In this document: positions 24,212 to 32,219 of the stretch, in pieces
Position numbering within the stretch: position 1 is the first letter of the stretch
Layout of the letters: every line of letters starts with the position of its first letter
Origin: Gemmatimonadaceae bacterium
GTDB taxonomy: Bacteria; Gemmatimonadota; Gemmatimonadetes; Gemmatimonadales; Gemmatimonadaceae
Direction: 5' to 3'
NCBI GenBank assembly: GCA_014379205.1
Contig: JACMME010000115.1
Span: forward strand, 1 to 32,219
Length of the DNA: 32,219 bases
Position numbers and translations under genes: made by a program
The notes under the pieces: generated by a model
Database searches by the model: none
What the model was told of the DNA's origin: nothing
Seen by the model: the letters and a program-made list of their open reading frames with translations, nothing else

Positions 24212-25321
24212 ATGATTCGTTGCGGCTTCCTCTCGAGCTCTCTTTGCTCCGTGCCTTTCCGGCGCGCGCTTTCCCTCGCGGCGCTCGGCACCGCTCTCTC
24301 TGCACCCGTCGCCATGTCTGCGCAGGACGACGTAAGCGGGCGCTCGCATGTCGTGAGATCGGGAGACACTTTGTGGGATCTGGCTCGTGTTTACCTCAGT
24401 GATCCATTTCAGTGGCCTGAGATCTACCGGGTCAACGATGAAGTCGTCGAGGATCCACACTGGATTTACCCAGGGGAGACTCTCAGCATTCCCGGAGACG
24501 AGCCGATCGCCATGGTACAGGCGGTTGCCCCTTCCAATACTACGATCTTCTCGCGCGCTCGTGTCGAACGGCCCGCTATCGTAGCAGCCGTCCAGACTTA
24601 CCAGGCGCCGGTCACGTCGGAGCCCAACGGAGTCCGTGAAGGGGAAGTGTACGCAGCCCCCTGGGTCGAGCGTATCGGCGGTCCGGAAGGGCAGGGCGAA
24701 CTGCTCGAGCGGGCAGCCGAGTCTGTTATTTCCCAGGCCGCGGAAGGAAAGTGGCTGCAGGTGCAGGATCGCGCCTACGTCAAGCTGCCGGCGGGATCCG
24801 GCGCGCGCCGCGGCGACCGATATGTCATCGTCCGGCTCGGCCCTGCGGTTGGCGCGAATGGTCAGATCGCCATACCAACCGGCATTGTAGAAGTGGAAGA
24901 CGATGAGAAGGGAGATGTTCCCATAGTGCGCGTCGTTAGGCAGTTCGATGCCATAACGGTAGGTCAGGCGATAATTCCTCTGCAGCGCTTTCCAATTCCG
25001 GACAAGGCCACGCCCGTGCAAAAGGTGCTCGGAGTGAGGACCAGCGTTGTCTGGATTTCGTCCGAAGCTGTACTGCCGTCCGTGCAACATTATCTGGTAT
25101 TGGCGGCGACACTGAAAGATGGAGTCGCAATCGGGGACCAGTTCACCCTGCTGCGGCCGCGAGTGCGGCTGGACAATGGTTCGGTGCTTCCTGAGGAGCC
25201 TCTGGCGCTCGCGCAGGCAGTCCGAGTCACGGATCGCGGAACGACGGTGATTCTCATCGACCAGAGGCATCCATCGATAAGCGTGGGAACAGCGGCACGA
25301 CTCACCGCGAAGATGCCGTAG
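24212..25321 (+). CDS. Exported LysM-domain protein
   Basis: ATG 24212 with AAAGGGT upstream begins a signal-like N-terminus (basic residues, then RALSLAALGTALSAPVAMSAQ), leaving 369 residues. A LysM domain follows at about residues 45-95: VVRSGDTLWDLARVYLSDPF with WPEIYRVNDEVVEDPHWIYPGETL, a form common in envelope proteins that bind peptidoglycan or chitin-like glycans. The remainder, about 270 residues, is beta-rich with SH3-like or repeated AQAVRVTDRG and VQDRAYVKLPAG phrases and matches no family I can name. A periplasmic cell-wall-associated role is inferred. It is a single-gene unit flanked by hairpins. Confidence 0.75.
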   Translation: MIRCGFLSSSLCSVPFRRALSLAALGTALSAPVAMSAQDDVSGRSHVVRSGDTLWDLARVYLSDPFQWPEIYRVNDEVVEDPHWIYPGETLSIPGDEPIAMVQAVAPSNTTIFSRARVERPAIVAAVQTYQAPVTSEPNGVREGEVYAAPWVERIGGPEGQGELLERAAESVISQAAEGKWLQVQDRAYVKLPAGSGARRGDRYVIVRLGPAVGANGQIAIPTGIVEVEDDEKGDVPIVRVVRQFDAITVGQAIIPLQRFPIPDKATPVQKVLGVRTSVVWISSEAVLPSVQHYLVLAATLKDGVAIGDQFTLLRPRVRLDNGSVLPEEPLALAQAVRVTDRGTTVILIDQRHPSISVGTAARLTAKMP

Positions 25322-25343
25322 CTTCAACGAGCGGTTACATTTG

Positions 25344-25376
25344 GGGCGGCGCTTGGTGGCGCCGCCCTTTTTTTTT
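25344..25376 (+). terminator. Intrinsic terminator after the LysM gene
   Basis: GGGCGGCGC pairs perfectly with GCGCCGCCC around the TTGGTG loop, followed by nine Ts. It lies 22 bases after the stop, a textbook rho-independent terminator. Confidence 0.95.
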
Positions 25377-25546
25377 GGCAGAAACCGTTGTCTGAAAGAC
25401 GCGCTCATTTTTAACGCCGTTCCGCCTGTAATCTCGCCTATGATACAAGCAGCCTTTTTGCGACCAAGAGTTCGACTGCATCAGCGCGGCGACGTTCGAA
25501 CTGCCGCACCGTTTTCACGGAACCGACCACTCAGTAAGGGACTCGC

Positions 25547-26512
25547 TTGAAGAAGACAGCGCTCGTTACCGGCGGCGCCGGTTTCATCGGCTCACACGTC
25601 GCCGAGCGGCTCATCGCCGAGGAGTATGGCGTGACAGTGATTGACAATTTGTCCACTGGAAAGCGGCATCAGGTTCCACATGACGCAACGTTTCACGAGA
25701 TGGACATCACCTCCGCCGAAGCAGGCAGACTGGTCAGCGAAGGTGGATTCGACGTCATATGTCATCTCGCCGCGCAGATTGATGTGCGGAAGAGTGTCGC
25801 AGACCCCGCGTTCGATGCGCAGCTCAACATCGGCGGGAGCCTCAACCTGCTGGAGGCAGTTCGCAGGAGCGGCAAGCGCACCCGGTTCGTGTTCTCCTCA
25901 ACCGGCGGTGCGGTATACGGGGATATGGTCGAGATGCCCGTAAGCGAGACAGGGGAGAAGGACCCACAATCTCCATACGGCACTGCAAAGCTGAGTGTCG
26001 AGTACTACATGGGCTACTTTGCTCGCGTACATGGATTGGACACGGTGGCCCTGCGATACTCCAACGTATACGGCCCGCGCCAGGATCCGCACGGCGAAGC
26101 CGGGGTGGTTGCAATATTCTGCAACCGGATCCTTGATGGTATGTCCCTGAACGTTTTCGGCGACGGTACCCAGACGCGGGATTACGTGTACGTAACCGAC
26201 GTAGCGCGCGCGAATGTGCTCGCGGCGAGCGCTGACCTCAACCCGATGACAACGCTGGATAGCCGGGCGTTCAACGTTGGCACCGCGATGGAGACTACAG
26301 TGGTGGAGCTGGCGGAGATTCTAATGTCCGTAGCCGAGACGAATGTGCCATTGGAGTTCGCCTCCACACGCCCGGGCGAACAGCTTCGCTCATCCGTTCG
26401 AACGGACAAATCCCAGGCGCTGCTCGGCTGGTATCCGGAAATGCCGCTACGCCGCGGCCTGTCGAATACTCTTGGGTGGTTTGCCGCTCAGCGGCAGGGC
26501 GCGAAGGTGTGA
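25547..26512 (+). CDS. UDP-glucose 4-epimerase-like NAD-dependent epimerase
   Basis: A 321-residue extended SDR. TTG 25547 is the likely start: TAAGGG lies 6 bases upstream and the Rossmann motif VTGGAGFIGSH (Gly9) follows. The active-site Ser/Thr region is SSTGGAVYGD, with Tyr144-x3-Lys148 (YGTAK), and IDNLSTGKR matches GalE-type nucleotide-sugar epimerases. The C-terminal YVTDVARANVLAA and RPGEQLRSSVRTDKSQALLGW are typical. It probably interconverts UDP-glucose and UDP-galactose, but hexose or N-acetyl specificity cannot be read from motifs. Its stop overlaps the tolQ start, so it is co-transcribed with tol-pal. It lies 170 bases after the terminator; no clear promoter is visible there. Confidence 0.85.
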   Translation: MKKTALVTGGAGFIGSHVAERLIAEEYGVTVIDNLSTGKRHQVPHDATFHEMDITSAEAGRLVSEGGFDVICHLAAQIDVRKSVADPAFDAQLNIGGSLNLLEAVRRSGKRTRFVFSSTGGAVYGDMVEMPVSETGEKDPQSPYGTAKLSVEYYMGYFARVHGLDTVALRYSNVYGPRQDPHGEAGVVAIFCNRILDGMSLNVFGDGTQTRDYVYVTDVARANVLAASADLNPMTTLDSRAFNVGTAMETTVVELAEILMSVAETNVPLEFASTRPGEQLRSSVRTDKSQALLGWYPEMPLRRGLSNTLGWFAAQRQGAKV

Positions 26513-27222
26513 CGGGGTTTCTCCCGCAGATCGGAGCCGCTGTCCCAACGACACCGTGGGAGATGATAACTCACGCTTCGTTGATGACGCAGCTGGTGCT
26601 GGTCCTCCTCGTCGTTTTGTCGCTGATAAGCTGGATGGTGATGGCCCTCAAGTGGCGCGAGCTGCGGAGGGTGGCCATGGCGGGAAGAGCCTTCAATTCC
26701 GACTTTGAGCGCGCTTCGGGGTTGGAAGAGGTAGACCTGATCGTCCGTCGAAGCCAGCCGAGCCCGTTCACCCGGATTTTCAATCGGGCTATCAACTTTT
26801 TCGCCGAAATGAAGCCAGGGGCATTGCGTGAGGTCGCCTCTTCACCGCTGAGCGGTTCGCAGGTAGAGGCTTTACGTCTGGTCCTGGACTCCGAGACATC
26901 CGACGAACGCGAGCGCCTCGCGCATTACATTCCGTGGCTGGCAGTGATCGGCTCCGTGAGTCCCTTGATCGGCCTTCTCGGTACCGTGCTCGGCGTAATC
27001 GACGCGTTTGTCGGAATAGCCACGAGTGGTTCTGGTAACATCGGAGCCGTCGCTCCGGGCGTCGCGGAAGCCCTTATCGCGACAGCAGCGGCGCTGGCAG
27101 TGGCAATTCCCGCCGTGTTCGGGTACAACATTTTCGCCAGCCGCGTCAACCGCCTGGAAACCCAGTTGGAGAACTTCGGCTCTGAGCTGATCGCGATGAT
27201 GGTGCGCGAGGGACGCATCTAG
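26509..27222 (+). CDS. tolQ: TolQ, MotA/TolQ/ExbB proton channel
   Basis: TolQ forms a proton-driven stator with TolR that energises the Tol-Pal system across the envelope. GTG 26509, overlapping the epimerase stop by 4 bases, gives 237 residues. Three membrane segments are seen: about residues 26-46 (MTQLVLVLLVVLSLISWMV), 140-165 (IPWLAVIGSVSPLIGLLGTV) and 175-200 (AALAVAIPAVFGYN). The family motifs SPLIGLLGTVLGVIDAF and ALIATAAALAVAIPAV are intact. The following tolR, tolA, tolB and pal make TolQ a better name than ExbB. Confidence 0.93.
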   Translation: MTGFLPQIGAAVPTTPWEMITHASLMTQLVLVLLVVLSLISWMVMALKWRELRRVAMAGRAFNSDFERASGLEEVDLIVRRSQPSPFTRIFNRAINFFAEMKPGALREVASSPLSGSQVEALRLVLDSETSDERERLAHYIPWLAVIGSVSPLIGLLGTVLGVIDAFVGIATSGSGNIGAVAPGVAEALIATAAALAVAIPAVFGYNIFASRVNRLETQLENFGSELIAMMVREGRI

Positions 27223-27233
27223 GTGTTCTTCTG

Positions 27234-27647
27234 ATGTCACGCCGTCGCTCGAGTGCGGGTATGCCGCTGAATGCCGAGATCAACGTGGTGAGTCTCATCG
27301 ACGTGATGATGCTTCTAATGGTCATCTTCATGATCACTGCCCCCATAATGCAAGGTGGCGTCGACGTAGCACTGCCCAAGGCGGAAGCCAGGGCCCTCGA
27401 CCCCAAAGCCGGTCTTGTCGTCACAGTGAACCGGCGCGGCGAGATTTTCGTGGATGAAACGCGCCTGACTTACGCCGAATTTCGCGCCAGCTTCAAGTCG
27501 CTCGCCTCGGCACGCGGCCGCGAGGGGGTTTACTTACGCGCTGACGAGACTGTGCCGTACGGAGAAGTCGTACGTGTGTTAGCCGTTATGCGAGCCTCGG
27601 GTGTGGGAGACGTCGGGCTCGTAGCTGAGCCCGAGGAGAGGCGGTGA
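27234..27647 (+). CDS. tolR: TolR, ExbD/TolR-family stator protein
   Basis: A 137-residue inner-membrane protein with one N-terminal membrane segment, INVVSLIDVMMLLMVIFMIT, carrying the essential Asp that passes protons with TolQ. The periplasmic part (DVALPKAEARALDPKAGLVVTVNRRGEIFVD) is the ExbD/TolR fold. ATG 27234 has AGGTG upstream and lies 11 bases after tolQ. Its stop overlaps the tolA start. Confidence 0.93.
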   Translation: MSRRRSSAGMPLNAEINVVSLIDVMMLLMVIFMITAPIMQGGVDVALPKAEARALDPKAGLVVTVNRRGEIFVDETRLTYAEFRASFKSLASARGREGVYLRADETVPYGEVVRVLAVMRASGVGDVGLVAEPEERR

Positions 27648-28366
27648 CCGCCGTCAGGCTTCAATCCCATCCGGCCGATCGCCCCGCGCTCGCGGGTCCG
27701 ATTGGTACATCCATTTTTTTGCACGTAGTGGCTCTCTCTGCTGTTTTTTTGCTCCGACCAGAGGCCCCTTCCGCCACAGTGCCGATTTATCGTGTCGACC
27801 TTATTGCTGCGCCCGCTGGCAGGCGGGCGGCGGGGATCGTCGGTAGCGCCACGGCGCAAGCGCGGACAGCACCGACTCCGCCCAGGCCAAGACCGCCTGA
27901 GGCAGAACCAGTCGCGCGTGAGGCCACAGTGCCCGTGCTCCGAAGACAATCGACCCGCGCGACTCCGTCGCCCGCTTCCAGCACACCGCTTCCCCAAGCG
28001 GCTCCGCAGGCCGCGGGCGGGGGGCCGTTAGGAGGGCGGGGTACCGATGTTGCGACAGTGCGCACCGAGGGGATCGAGTTTCCCTTTCCCGGATATCTGG
28101 AGAACATCGTCCGGCAGATCGCTGTGAGGTTTGACCCCCCGGGTGGTGCCGCCGTGAGCGCCGAGATCAAGTTTTTGATCCGACGGGATGGCTCTGCAAC
28201 CATCATCCAGTTTGTCACACGCTCCGGGGTATTCGCTTTCGATCTGGAGGCGCAGGCCGCGGTCGAAGCAGCCAGTAACGCGCGCGCTTTCGGCCCCTTG
28301 CCCGGCGGTTTCCCGGACGATGTCCTTCCCGTGGTTTTCAGCTTTGATCCAAAGGCAATCCGGTGA
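27644..28366 (+). CDS. tolA: TolA/TonB-like periplasm-spanning protein
   Basis: This 240-residue protein starts at GTG 27644, overlapping the tolR stop. It has an N-terminal membrane anchor (FLHVVALSAVFLLR), a proline- and alanine-rich linker (about residues 65-130, with RPRPPEAEP and ASSTPLPQAAPQAAG), and a C-terminal TonB-type domain (LENIVRQIAVRFDPP through FFSFDPKA region). TolA normally couples TolQR energy to TolB/Pal; E. coli TolA is about 420 residues with a long helical domain, which is absent here. Position between tolR and tolB is the main support for TolA over TonB. Confidence 0.8.
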   Translation: MTAVRLQSHPADRPALAGPIGTSIFLHVVALSAVFLLRPEAPSATVPIYRVDLIAAPAGRRAAGIVGSATAQARTAPTPPRPRPPEAEPVAREATVPVLRRQSTRATPSPASSTPLPQAAPQAAGGGPLGGRGTDVATVRTEGIEFPFPGYLENIVRQIAVRFDPPGGAAVSAEIKFLIRRDGSATIIQFVTRSGVFAFDLEAQAAVEAASNARAFGPLPGGFPDDVLPVVFSFDPKAIR

Positions 28367-29670
28367 GATCCTGGAAGTTTATGCTGGCCGTCGCGGCGAT
28401 GGTTTCCACAGCTAAGTGTGCAACGGCGCAAGACACCACGCGCAAGGGAGTTCGCATCGGCCTGACGTACCAGCCCGGTACGAAACCCGTTGTGGTTGTG
28501 TTGCCGATATCGGGCGTCGCCGGCGACAGTATTGCTGGAATATTGTCGCGCGATCTCGACTTCAGTGATCGCGTCGAAGTCGTAACGCCAACGAGCGCCG
28601 TGGCGTTCGACGCAGCGCGTGGAAATGGGGGTCGCGCGCCGAATTACGGTCTCTGGAAAACTCTTGGCGGCGCCGCCGTTGTTGAAGGCAGTGTGACAGC
28701 CGCCGGCGTGCTGATCAATGTGCATGATGTGGGGCAGGCTCGCATTGCCGAGGCGCGCGAGTTCCCGTTGCCGTCTACGCCACTGAGCGGTGACTGGCGC
28801 ATGGCGCTGCATGGTCTTTCCGACGAGGTTTTGCGCTGGATCTCCGGAACGCGCGGTAGCGCCCAGTCGCGCGTCGCATATGTGCGTGACAAGCAGATTC
28901 ACATAGTCGACTCTGACGGCGCGGAAGATCGCGTTGTCACACAGGGTTCCACGGCCCTGTCGCCGGCCTGGCACCCCAAGGCTCAGTACATTGCGTACAG
29001 CAAATTCGGGGAACGCGGAACGGAAATTCACATTGCGGATCTGTCGAACGGGAGCACACGTCGCCTCACAGCCGCCGGCGGGCTGAACATTACGCCCGAA
29101 TGGTCTCCCGACGGCCAATGGATCGTTTATGCGCACGGCGCCGAAGACGGTACCGATCTTGTGATGGCCGGCGCGCTCGATACGGGACCGGTGCGCAAGA
29201 TCACTGTAGGGAAGGGGACCGACAATACTTCACCGTCATTCAGCCCGGACGGCCGTCGTCTGGCCTTCACATCCGGGCGGTCGGGACATCCAGAGATTTA
29301 CGTAATGGACACGGATGGAGCGAATGCGGAGCTGCTGACTCCATTTCAGTTCGGTGAAACGAGCTATAGATCGGGTCCCTCCTGGTCTCCGGATGGACGC
29401 AGGGTTGCATTTCAGTCACGAATCGATGGGAGGTTTCAGATCGTCACGATCAATCTTCGTGACCGAGGCATGAAGCAGCTCACGAATGAGGGAAGTAACG
29501 AGGACCCATCCTGGTCTCCCGATGGGCGCCACATCGTAATTGCATCCAATCGGTCCGGATCGAAACAGCTCTGGGTACTGGACGCCGAAAGTGGAAGGGC
29601 GCGTCAGCTGACGCGATCAGGTGGCGCACGTTTGGCAGCCTGGTCGCCTATTATTTCTGGCGCGCGCTGA
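28363..29670 (+). CDS. tolB: TolB, periplasmic propeller protein
   Basis: A 435-residue periplasmic protein with a signal peptide (KFMLAVAAMVSTAKCATAQ). An N-terminal Rossmann-like domain includes VVVLPISGVAGDSIAGILSRDLDFSDRVE. A beta-propeller of PD40 repeats follows: PAWHPKAQYIAYS, PEWSPDGQWIVYA, PSFSPDGRRLAFTSGRSG, PSWSPDGRRVAFQS and PSWSPDGRHIVIAS. TolB binds Pal and TolA and cycles between them. The GTG start overlaps the tolA stop by 4 bases. Confidence 0.95.
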   Translation: MRSWKFMLAVAAMVSTAKCATAQDTTRKGVRIGLTYQPGTKPVVVVLPISGVAGDSIAGILSRDLDFSDRVEVVTPTSAVAFDAARGNGGRAPNYGLWKTLGGAAVVEGSVTAAGVLINVHDVGQARIAEAREFPLPSTPLSGDWRMALHGLSDEVLRWISGTRGSAQSRVAYVRDKQIHIVDSDGAEDRVVTQGSTALSPAWHPKAQYIAYSKFGERGTEIHIADLSNGSTRRLTAAGGLNITPEWSPDGQWIVYAHGAEDGTDLVMAGALDTGPVRKITVGKGTDNTSPSFSPDGRRLAFTSGRSGHPEIYVMDTDGANAELLTPFQFGETSYRSGPSWSPDGRRVAFQSRIDGRFQIVTINLRDRGMKQLTNEGSNEDPSWSPDGRHIVIASNRSGSKQLWVLDAESGRARQLTRSGGARLAAWSPIISGAR

Positions 29671-29709
29671 TGTCTGTTGTGCAAACCGACCTATAACTGG
29701 AGACTTTAC

Positions 29710-30330
29710 ATGACGCGTCGTGCTCGTATCGTTCTCGCGCTGGCTGCCGCAATCTTCGCCGTTACGGCGAGTGCCTGCAAAAAGAAGCAGCCCCCCGTCC
29801 CACCAGCTCCGGAAATCAACCAGGACTCCCTGGCCGCGGCTGAACGGGTTCGGGCCGACTCGGTAACGCGCGCAGACGCTGCTCGCCGAGATTCCCTTGC
29901 CCGCGCGCAGGCAGCCGCCTCGGCGGAGAGTGCGGCCAGAGACGCAGCACGGCTGGAGGAAGTGCGGAGCACTCTCACGGCTCCGGTGTATTTCGACTAC
30001 GACAGCGACGGCCTCAGCGATGAGACAAGGGTTGCGCTCGACGCCAAAATCCCTGTTCTGAATGCAAATCCGTCGGTGCGTCTTCGCATCGCAGGACATG
30101 CGGACGAGCGCGGCTCTGACGAGCATAACCTGGCGCTTGGCCAGAGGCGGGCCGCGGCAGCCAAACGCTATCTCTCCCAGCGCGGGATAGCTGACTCACG
30201 CATAGAAATCATCAGCTTTGGAGAGGAGCGTCCCGCGATGGAAGGTTCTGATGAGTCAGCGTGGTCGCAGAATCGCCGCGACGAGTTCGAGATCACCGCG
30301 GGTGGCGACCGCTTGAATCCTCCTTCTTGA
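29710..30330 (+). CDS. pal: Pal, peptidoglycan-associated lipoprotein
   Basis: ATG 29710 with GGAG 8 bases upstream gives 206 residues, including a lipoprotein signal ending at Cys23 (T-A-S-A-C). The OmpA-type domain (about residues 95-195) has VYFDYDSDGLSDETRVALD, RIAGHADERGSDEHNLALGQ and RRAAAAKRYL, the peptidoglycan-binding motif. Between the lipid anchor and this domain lies a long charged, Ala-rich helix (residues about 38-90, with DSVTRADAARRDSLARAQ), longer than the short linker in E. coli Pal. Pal tethers the outer membrane to the cell wall. Confidence 0.95.
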   Translation: MTRRARIVLALAAAIFAVTASACKKKQPPVPPAPEINQDSLAAAERVRADSVTRADAARRDSLARAQAAASAESAARDAARLEEVRSTLTAPVYFDYDSDGLSDETRVALDAKIPVLNANPSVRLRIAGHADERGSDEHNLALGQRRAAAAKRYLSQRGIADSRIEIISFGEERPAMEGSDESAWSQNRRDEFEITAGGDRLNPPS

Positions 30331-31175
30331 TGCGCCTATTTCTCTTCCGGCTGGCACCACTGGCATTGTTGCCGGTCCTCGGCTGCTTCGCCACGCGCGA
30401 GGACGTACGTCTGCTTCAAGCGGACGTGATCGCGTCACGCTCGCAGATCACGCAGTCGGACTCAGCGACCCGTGCCCAGCTCACCCTTGTAATTGCCGCC
30501 CTCGGCACCGTGGTGGATTCGGTGGGCCTCTTGAGCGGACGCCTGAACAAGCTTCAGGGAGACGTACGCGGGGAGTTGTATTCACTGAGCCAGCAACTGA
30601 TCCAGGTGCAGGAGCTGAGCGGACAGAGTCAGCGCAGGTTGCAGGAACTTCGTTCTGCGCTCGAACAGAGGGTGCAGGAAGTGGCGCCCGCGCCGCTTCC
30701 GATAGGTGGTGCCACCCTCAGCCCGCAATCGACCGGCGTGTTACCTCCGCCTTCCACAAGCGCAGCTGCTCAGCCTTCGCCTGCTTCCGCGGCGCCGACT
30801 GCCGGGCCAAACACGCTGTTTCAGCTCTCGCTCGACCAGTTGCGTAGAGGTAGCGCCGTTGCGGCGCGAACGGGATTTGAGGAATTGCTGCGGCATTACC
30901 CAAATTCGGAGGTAGCCGGCGAAGCTCAGTTCTACCTGGGTGAGGCCTACAGTGCCGAAGGCAACCGATCGGCTGCCGACTCGGCATATGCCCTGGTGGC
31001 GGAAAGGTACCCCGCGTCGCCGCGAGCCCCGACTGCACTTTACAAGAGGGCTCTCGGTGTAGAGGCCGCTGGCAACGCTCCCGCCGCGCGGGCGCTTCTC
31101 ACGCAGTTGATAGAGAAGTATCCACGTTCTGACGAGTCAGCGCTGGCGCGCGAGCGCCTCCGCGTAATGAACTGA
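30330..31175 (+). CDS. cpoB: CpoB/YbgF-like cell-division coordinator lipoprotein
   Basis: ATG 30330 shares a base with the pal stop, giving 281 residues. The signal ends in a lipobox V-L-G-C19, so unlike E. coli CpoB it is probably lipid-anchored. An N-terminal coiled coil (LNKLQGDVRGELYSLSQQLIQVQELSGQSQRRLQEL), a Pro/Ser/Ala-rich linker, and C-terminal TPR repeats follow: LDQLRRGSAVAARTGFEELLRHYPNSEVAGEAQFYLGEAY and SAADSAYALVAERYPASP. CpoB links Tol-Pal to septal peptidoglycan synthesis. Confidence 0.88.
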   Translation: MRLFLFRLAPLALLPVLGCFATREDVRLLQADVIASRSQITQSDSATRAQLTLVIAALGTVVDSVGLLSGRLNKLQGDVRGELYSLSQQLIQVQELSGQSQRRLQELRSALEQRVQEVAPAPLPIGGATLSPQSTGVLPPPSTSAAAQPSPASAAPTAGPNTLFQLSLDQLRRGSAVAARTGFEELLRHYPNSEVAGEAQFYLGEAYSAEGNRSAADSAYALVAERYPASPRAPTALYKRALGVEAAGNAPAARALLTQLIEKYPRSDESALARERLRVMN

Positions 31176-31182
31176 TGTAGAC

Positions 31183-31989
31183 GTGGCTTTCCTGAAGAAA
31201 ACACAGACTGGCGCTGAGATGCCTTTCCTCGATCACCTCGAGGAATTGCGCTGGCGTCTGTTATGGTCGCTAGGCGCCCTTACGCTTGGCGTCATAGCGG
31301 GCTTCGTAGTGGTCATGCAATTCGACGTCATAGGACTGCTTGCCCGTCCGATAACGCCGCTGCTGCAAGGACAGAAACTTATCTTCACGCATCCCAGTGA
31401 TCCGTTTTCGATCATCATGAAGGCGGCATTTTCAGTTGGGATATTGCTGGCACTACCGGTCATTCTCTATCAACTCTGGGCGTTCCTTGCGCCGGCGCTG
31501 CATCGTCACGAAAAGCGCATCATCATTCCGATGATCCTCTTCGCCGTGGTGCTTTTCGTGGCCGGTGCTGCGCTCGCGTACTTCGTTGTCCTTCCGCTGA
31601 CGCTCAGATTTCTGCTCGGCCTTCAGACGGAATCCCTGCAGTCGATGATCTCGGCCGCGGACTACTTCGGGTTCGCCATCAGCATGTCGCTCGCCTTTGG
31701 CGCTACTTTCGAGCTGCCCATCGTGATTATCGTACTCACTGCCCTGGGAATCGTCACGCCGCAGCTGCTCTCCAGGTACCGGCGCCACGCCCTGGTGCTC
31801 TGCCTGGTTGGATCTGCACTCATCACACCTGGTGCCGATCTTACATCACTCGTTGCGATGGCCGTACCGTTGTATTTCCTCTTCGAAGTGAGTCTCGTGC
31901 TCTCGTACGCTGTTCAGCGGCGGCGCGATCGCCGGAGAGCAAAGGAAGAGCGTGAGGCGGCCGCCACGGGCGACGAGGTGCCTGCGTGA
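31183..31989 (+). CDS. tatC: Twin-arginine translocase subunit TatC
   Basis: TatC is the six-pass membrane receptor for folded Tat substrates. The 268 residues begin with the conserved MPFLDHLEELRWRLLWSL, and the six hydrophobic segments are visible (e.g. IAGFVVVMQF, SVGILLALPVILYQLWAFLAPAL, LFAVVLFVAGAALAYFVVLPL, FAISMSLAFGATFELPIVIIVLTALG, ALVLCLVGSALITPG, MAVPLYFLFEVSLVL). A basic cytoplasmic tail follows. GTG 31183 starts 7 bases after cpoB. tatA and tatB are not in the window. Confidence 0.95.
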   Translation: MAFLKKTQTGAEMPFLDHLEELRWRLLWSLGALTLGVIAGFVVVMQFDVIGLLARPITPLLQGQKLIFTHPSDPFSIIMKAAFSVGILLALPVILYQLWAFLAPALHRHEKRIIIPMILFAVVLFVAGAALAYFVVLPLTLRFLLGLQTESLQSMISAADYFGFAISMSLAFGATFELPIVIIVLTALGIVTPQLLSRYRRHALVLCLVGSALITPGADLTSLVAMAVPLYFLFEVSLVLSYAVQRRRDRRRAKEEREAAATGDEVPA

Positions 31990-32219
31990 AAACCCTGTGC
32001 GCCACTTTAGTGCTCCTCGTCGGTGCGAGCGAGCTCATGGCGCAGCAGCCTGTTCCTGTACCTCCACGTCCTCCGCCGGATACCGCGGTTCGTATGCAAC
32101 CGAGGGCGCGCGCGGATTCAGCGGTGCGTGATACTGCACGGAGGGATCTGGTGCAATGGGCGCCAGAAGATTCGGTGATGCAGGAGCTCCTGGCGAGAGA
32201 GGGTTACGTAGTCACGCGC
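31986..32219 (+). CDS. Secreted protein, 3' partial, possibly LptD/OstA-like
   Basis: GTG 31986 overlaps the tatC stop and opens a signal peptide (KTLCATLVLLVGASELMAQ) followed by a Pro-rich stretch, then WAPEDSVMQELLAREGY at the edge. The frame is open to the window end (78 codons seen). The phrase 'D-S-V-M-x-x-L' with a following GY resembles the start of OstA/LptD-type proteins, but too little is present to be sure. Confidence 0.5.
   Translation, partial: MKTLCATLVLLVGASELMAQQPVPVPPRPPPDTAVRMQPRARADSAVRDTARRDLVQWAPEDSVMQELLAREGYVVTR

Noticed and set aside
24140-25408. Long minus-strand ORF of 422 codons opposite the LysM gene
   Set aside because: Its translation is rich in Arg, His, Ser and Pro with no domain, it runs through the intrinsic terminator, and the + strand frame has a signal peptide and LysM motif.
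25341-25550. Short + ORF downstream of the LysM gene
   Set aside because: It begins inside the hairpin of the intrinsic terminator and has no ribosome binding site or family likeness.
27787-29136. Minus-strand ORF of 449 codons across tolA and tolB
   Set aside because: Shadow of GC-rich coding sequence; no recognisable motif, while tolA and tolB on the + strand are clear.
1-32219. tRNA, rRNA, CRISPR arrays, insertion sequences
   Set aside because: No cloverleaf-like segment, spaced repeat array, transposase or terminal inverted repeat was seen on either strand by reading; a tRNA scan was not run.

Overview
The window is a chromosomal stretch of a GC-rich, didermic (outer-membrane-bearing) bacterium. 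Every gene I can support reads on the + strand. A complete Tol-Pal system, BamD, a PorV/OmpA-type outer-membrane protein and a SecA carrying the long insertion typical of the Bacteroidota/FCB lineage together point to the FCB superphylum. My best guess is Gemmatimonadota; this is inference from gene content and protein style, not from a 16S or marker search.

Region 1 (1-4100) is the accessory part and the most interesting. It looks like a compact RiPP (ribosomally made, modified peptide) cluster. In order it holds a nucleotidyltransferase-like domain fused to an S26B-type (Ser/His) signal-peptidase-like domain (cut by the window start), an HPr-kinase-like P-loop protein, a PqqD-like peptide-recognition protein, a radical SAM/SPASM enzyme, and a short 58-codon ORF (3924-4100) with its own ribosome binding site. 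That ORF has a leader-like Y-x-x-P-x-L motif, three cysteines in its C-terminal half, and ends in serine. I propose it as the substrate of the cluster.

Region 2 (4166-8619) encodes three exported proteins: a lipoprotein with YCF48-like propeller repeats, a surface protein whose C-terminus resembles a type IX secretion sorting domain, and a PorV/PorQ-like barrel fused to an OmpA peptidoglycan-binding domain. It closes with a strong hairpin terminator.

Region 3 (8714-16746) begins with three overlapping sugar-nucleotide genes (UDP-glucose dehydrogenase, UDP-glucuronate decarboxylase, UDP-glucuronate 4-epimerase). These convert UDP-glucose to UDP-glucuronate, UDP-xylose and UDP-galacturonate for surface glycans. 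They are followed by bamD, nadD and secA, and a 14-bp perfect hairpin.

Region 4 (16783-25376) is housekeeping: radC, a bifunctional rel/spoT (p)ppGpp enzyme, uvrB, tsaE-tsaB-rimI, ssb, and a LysM protein ending in a textbook intrinsic terminator.

Region 5 (25547 to the end) begins with a UDP-glucose 4-epimerase-like gene. It overlaps tolQ and leads into tolQ-tolR-tolA-tolB-pal-cpoB, then tatC and the start of a secreted protein that may be LptD/OstA-like. The Tol-Pal genes form an energised trans-envelope machine for outer-membrane constriction. No rRNA, tRNA, CRISPR array, insertion sequence or prophage gene was seen, and no gene-free stretch exceeds about 230 bases.
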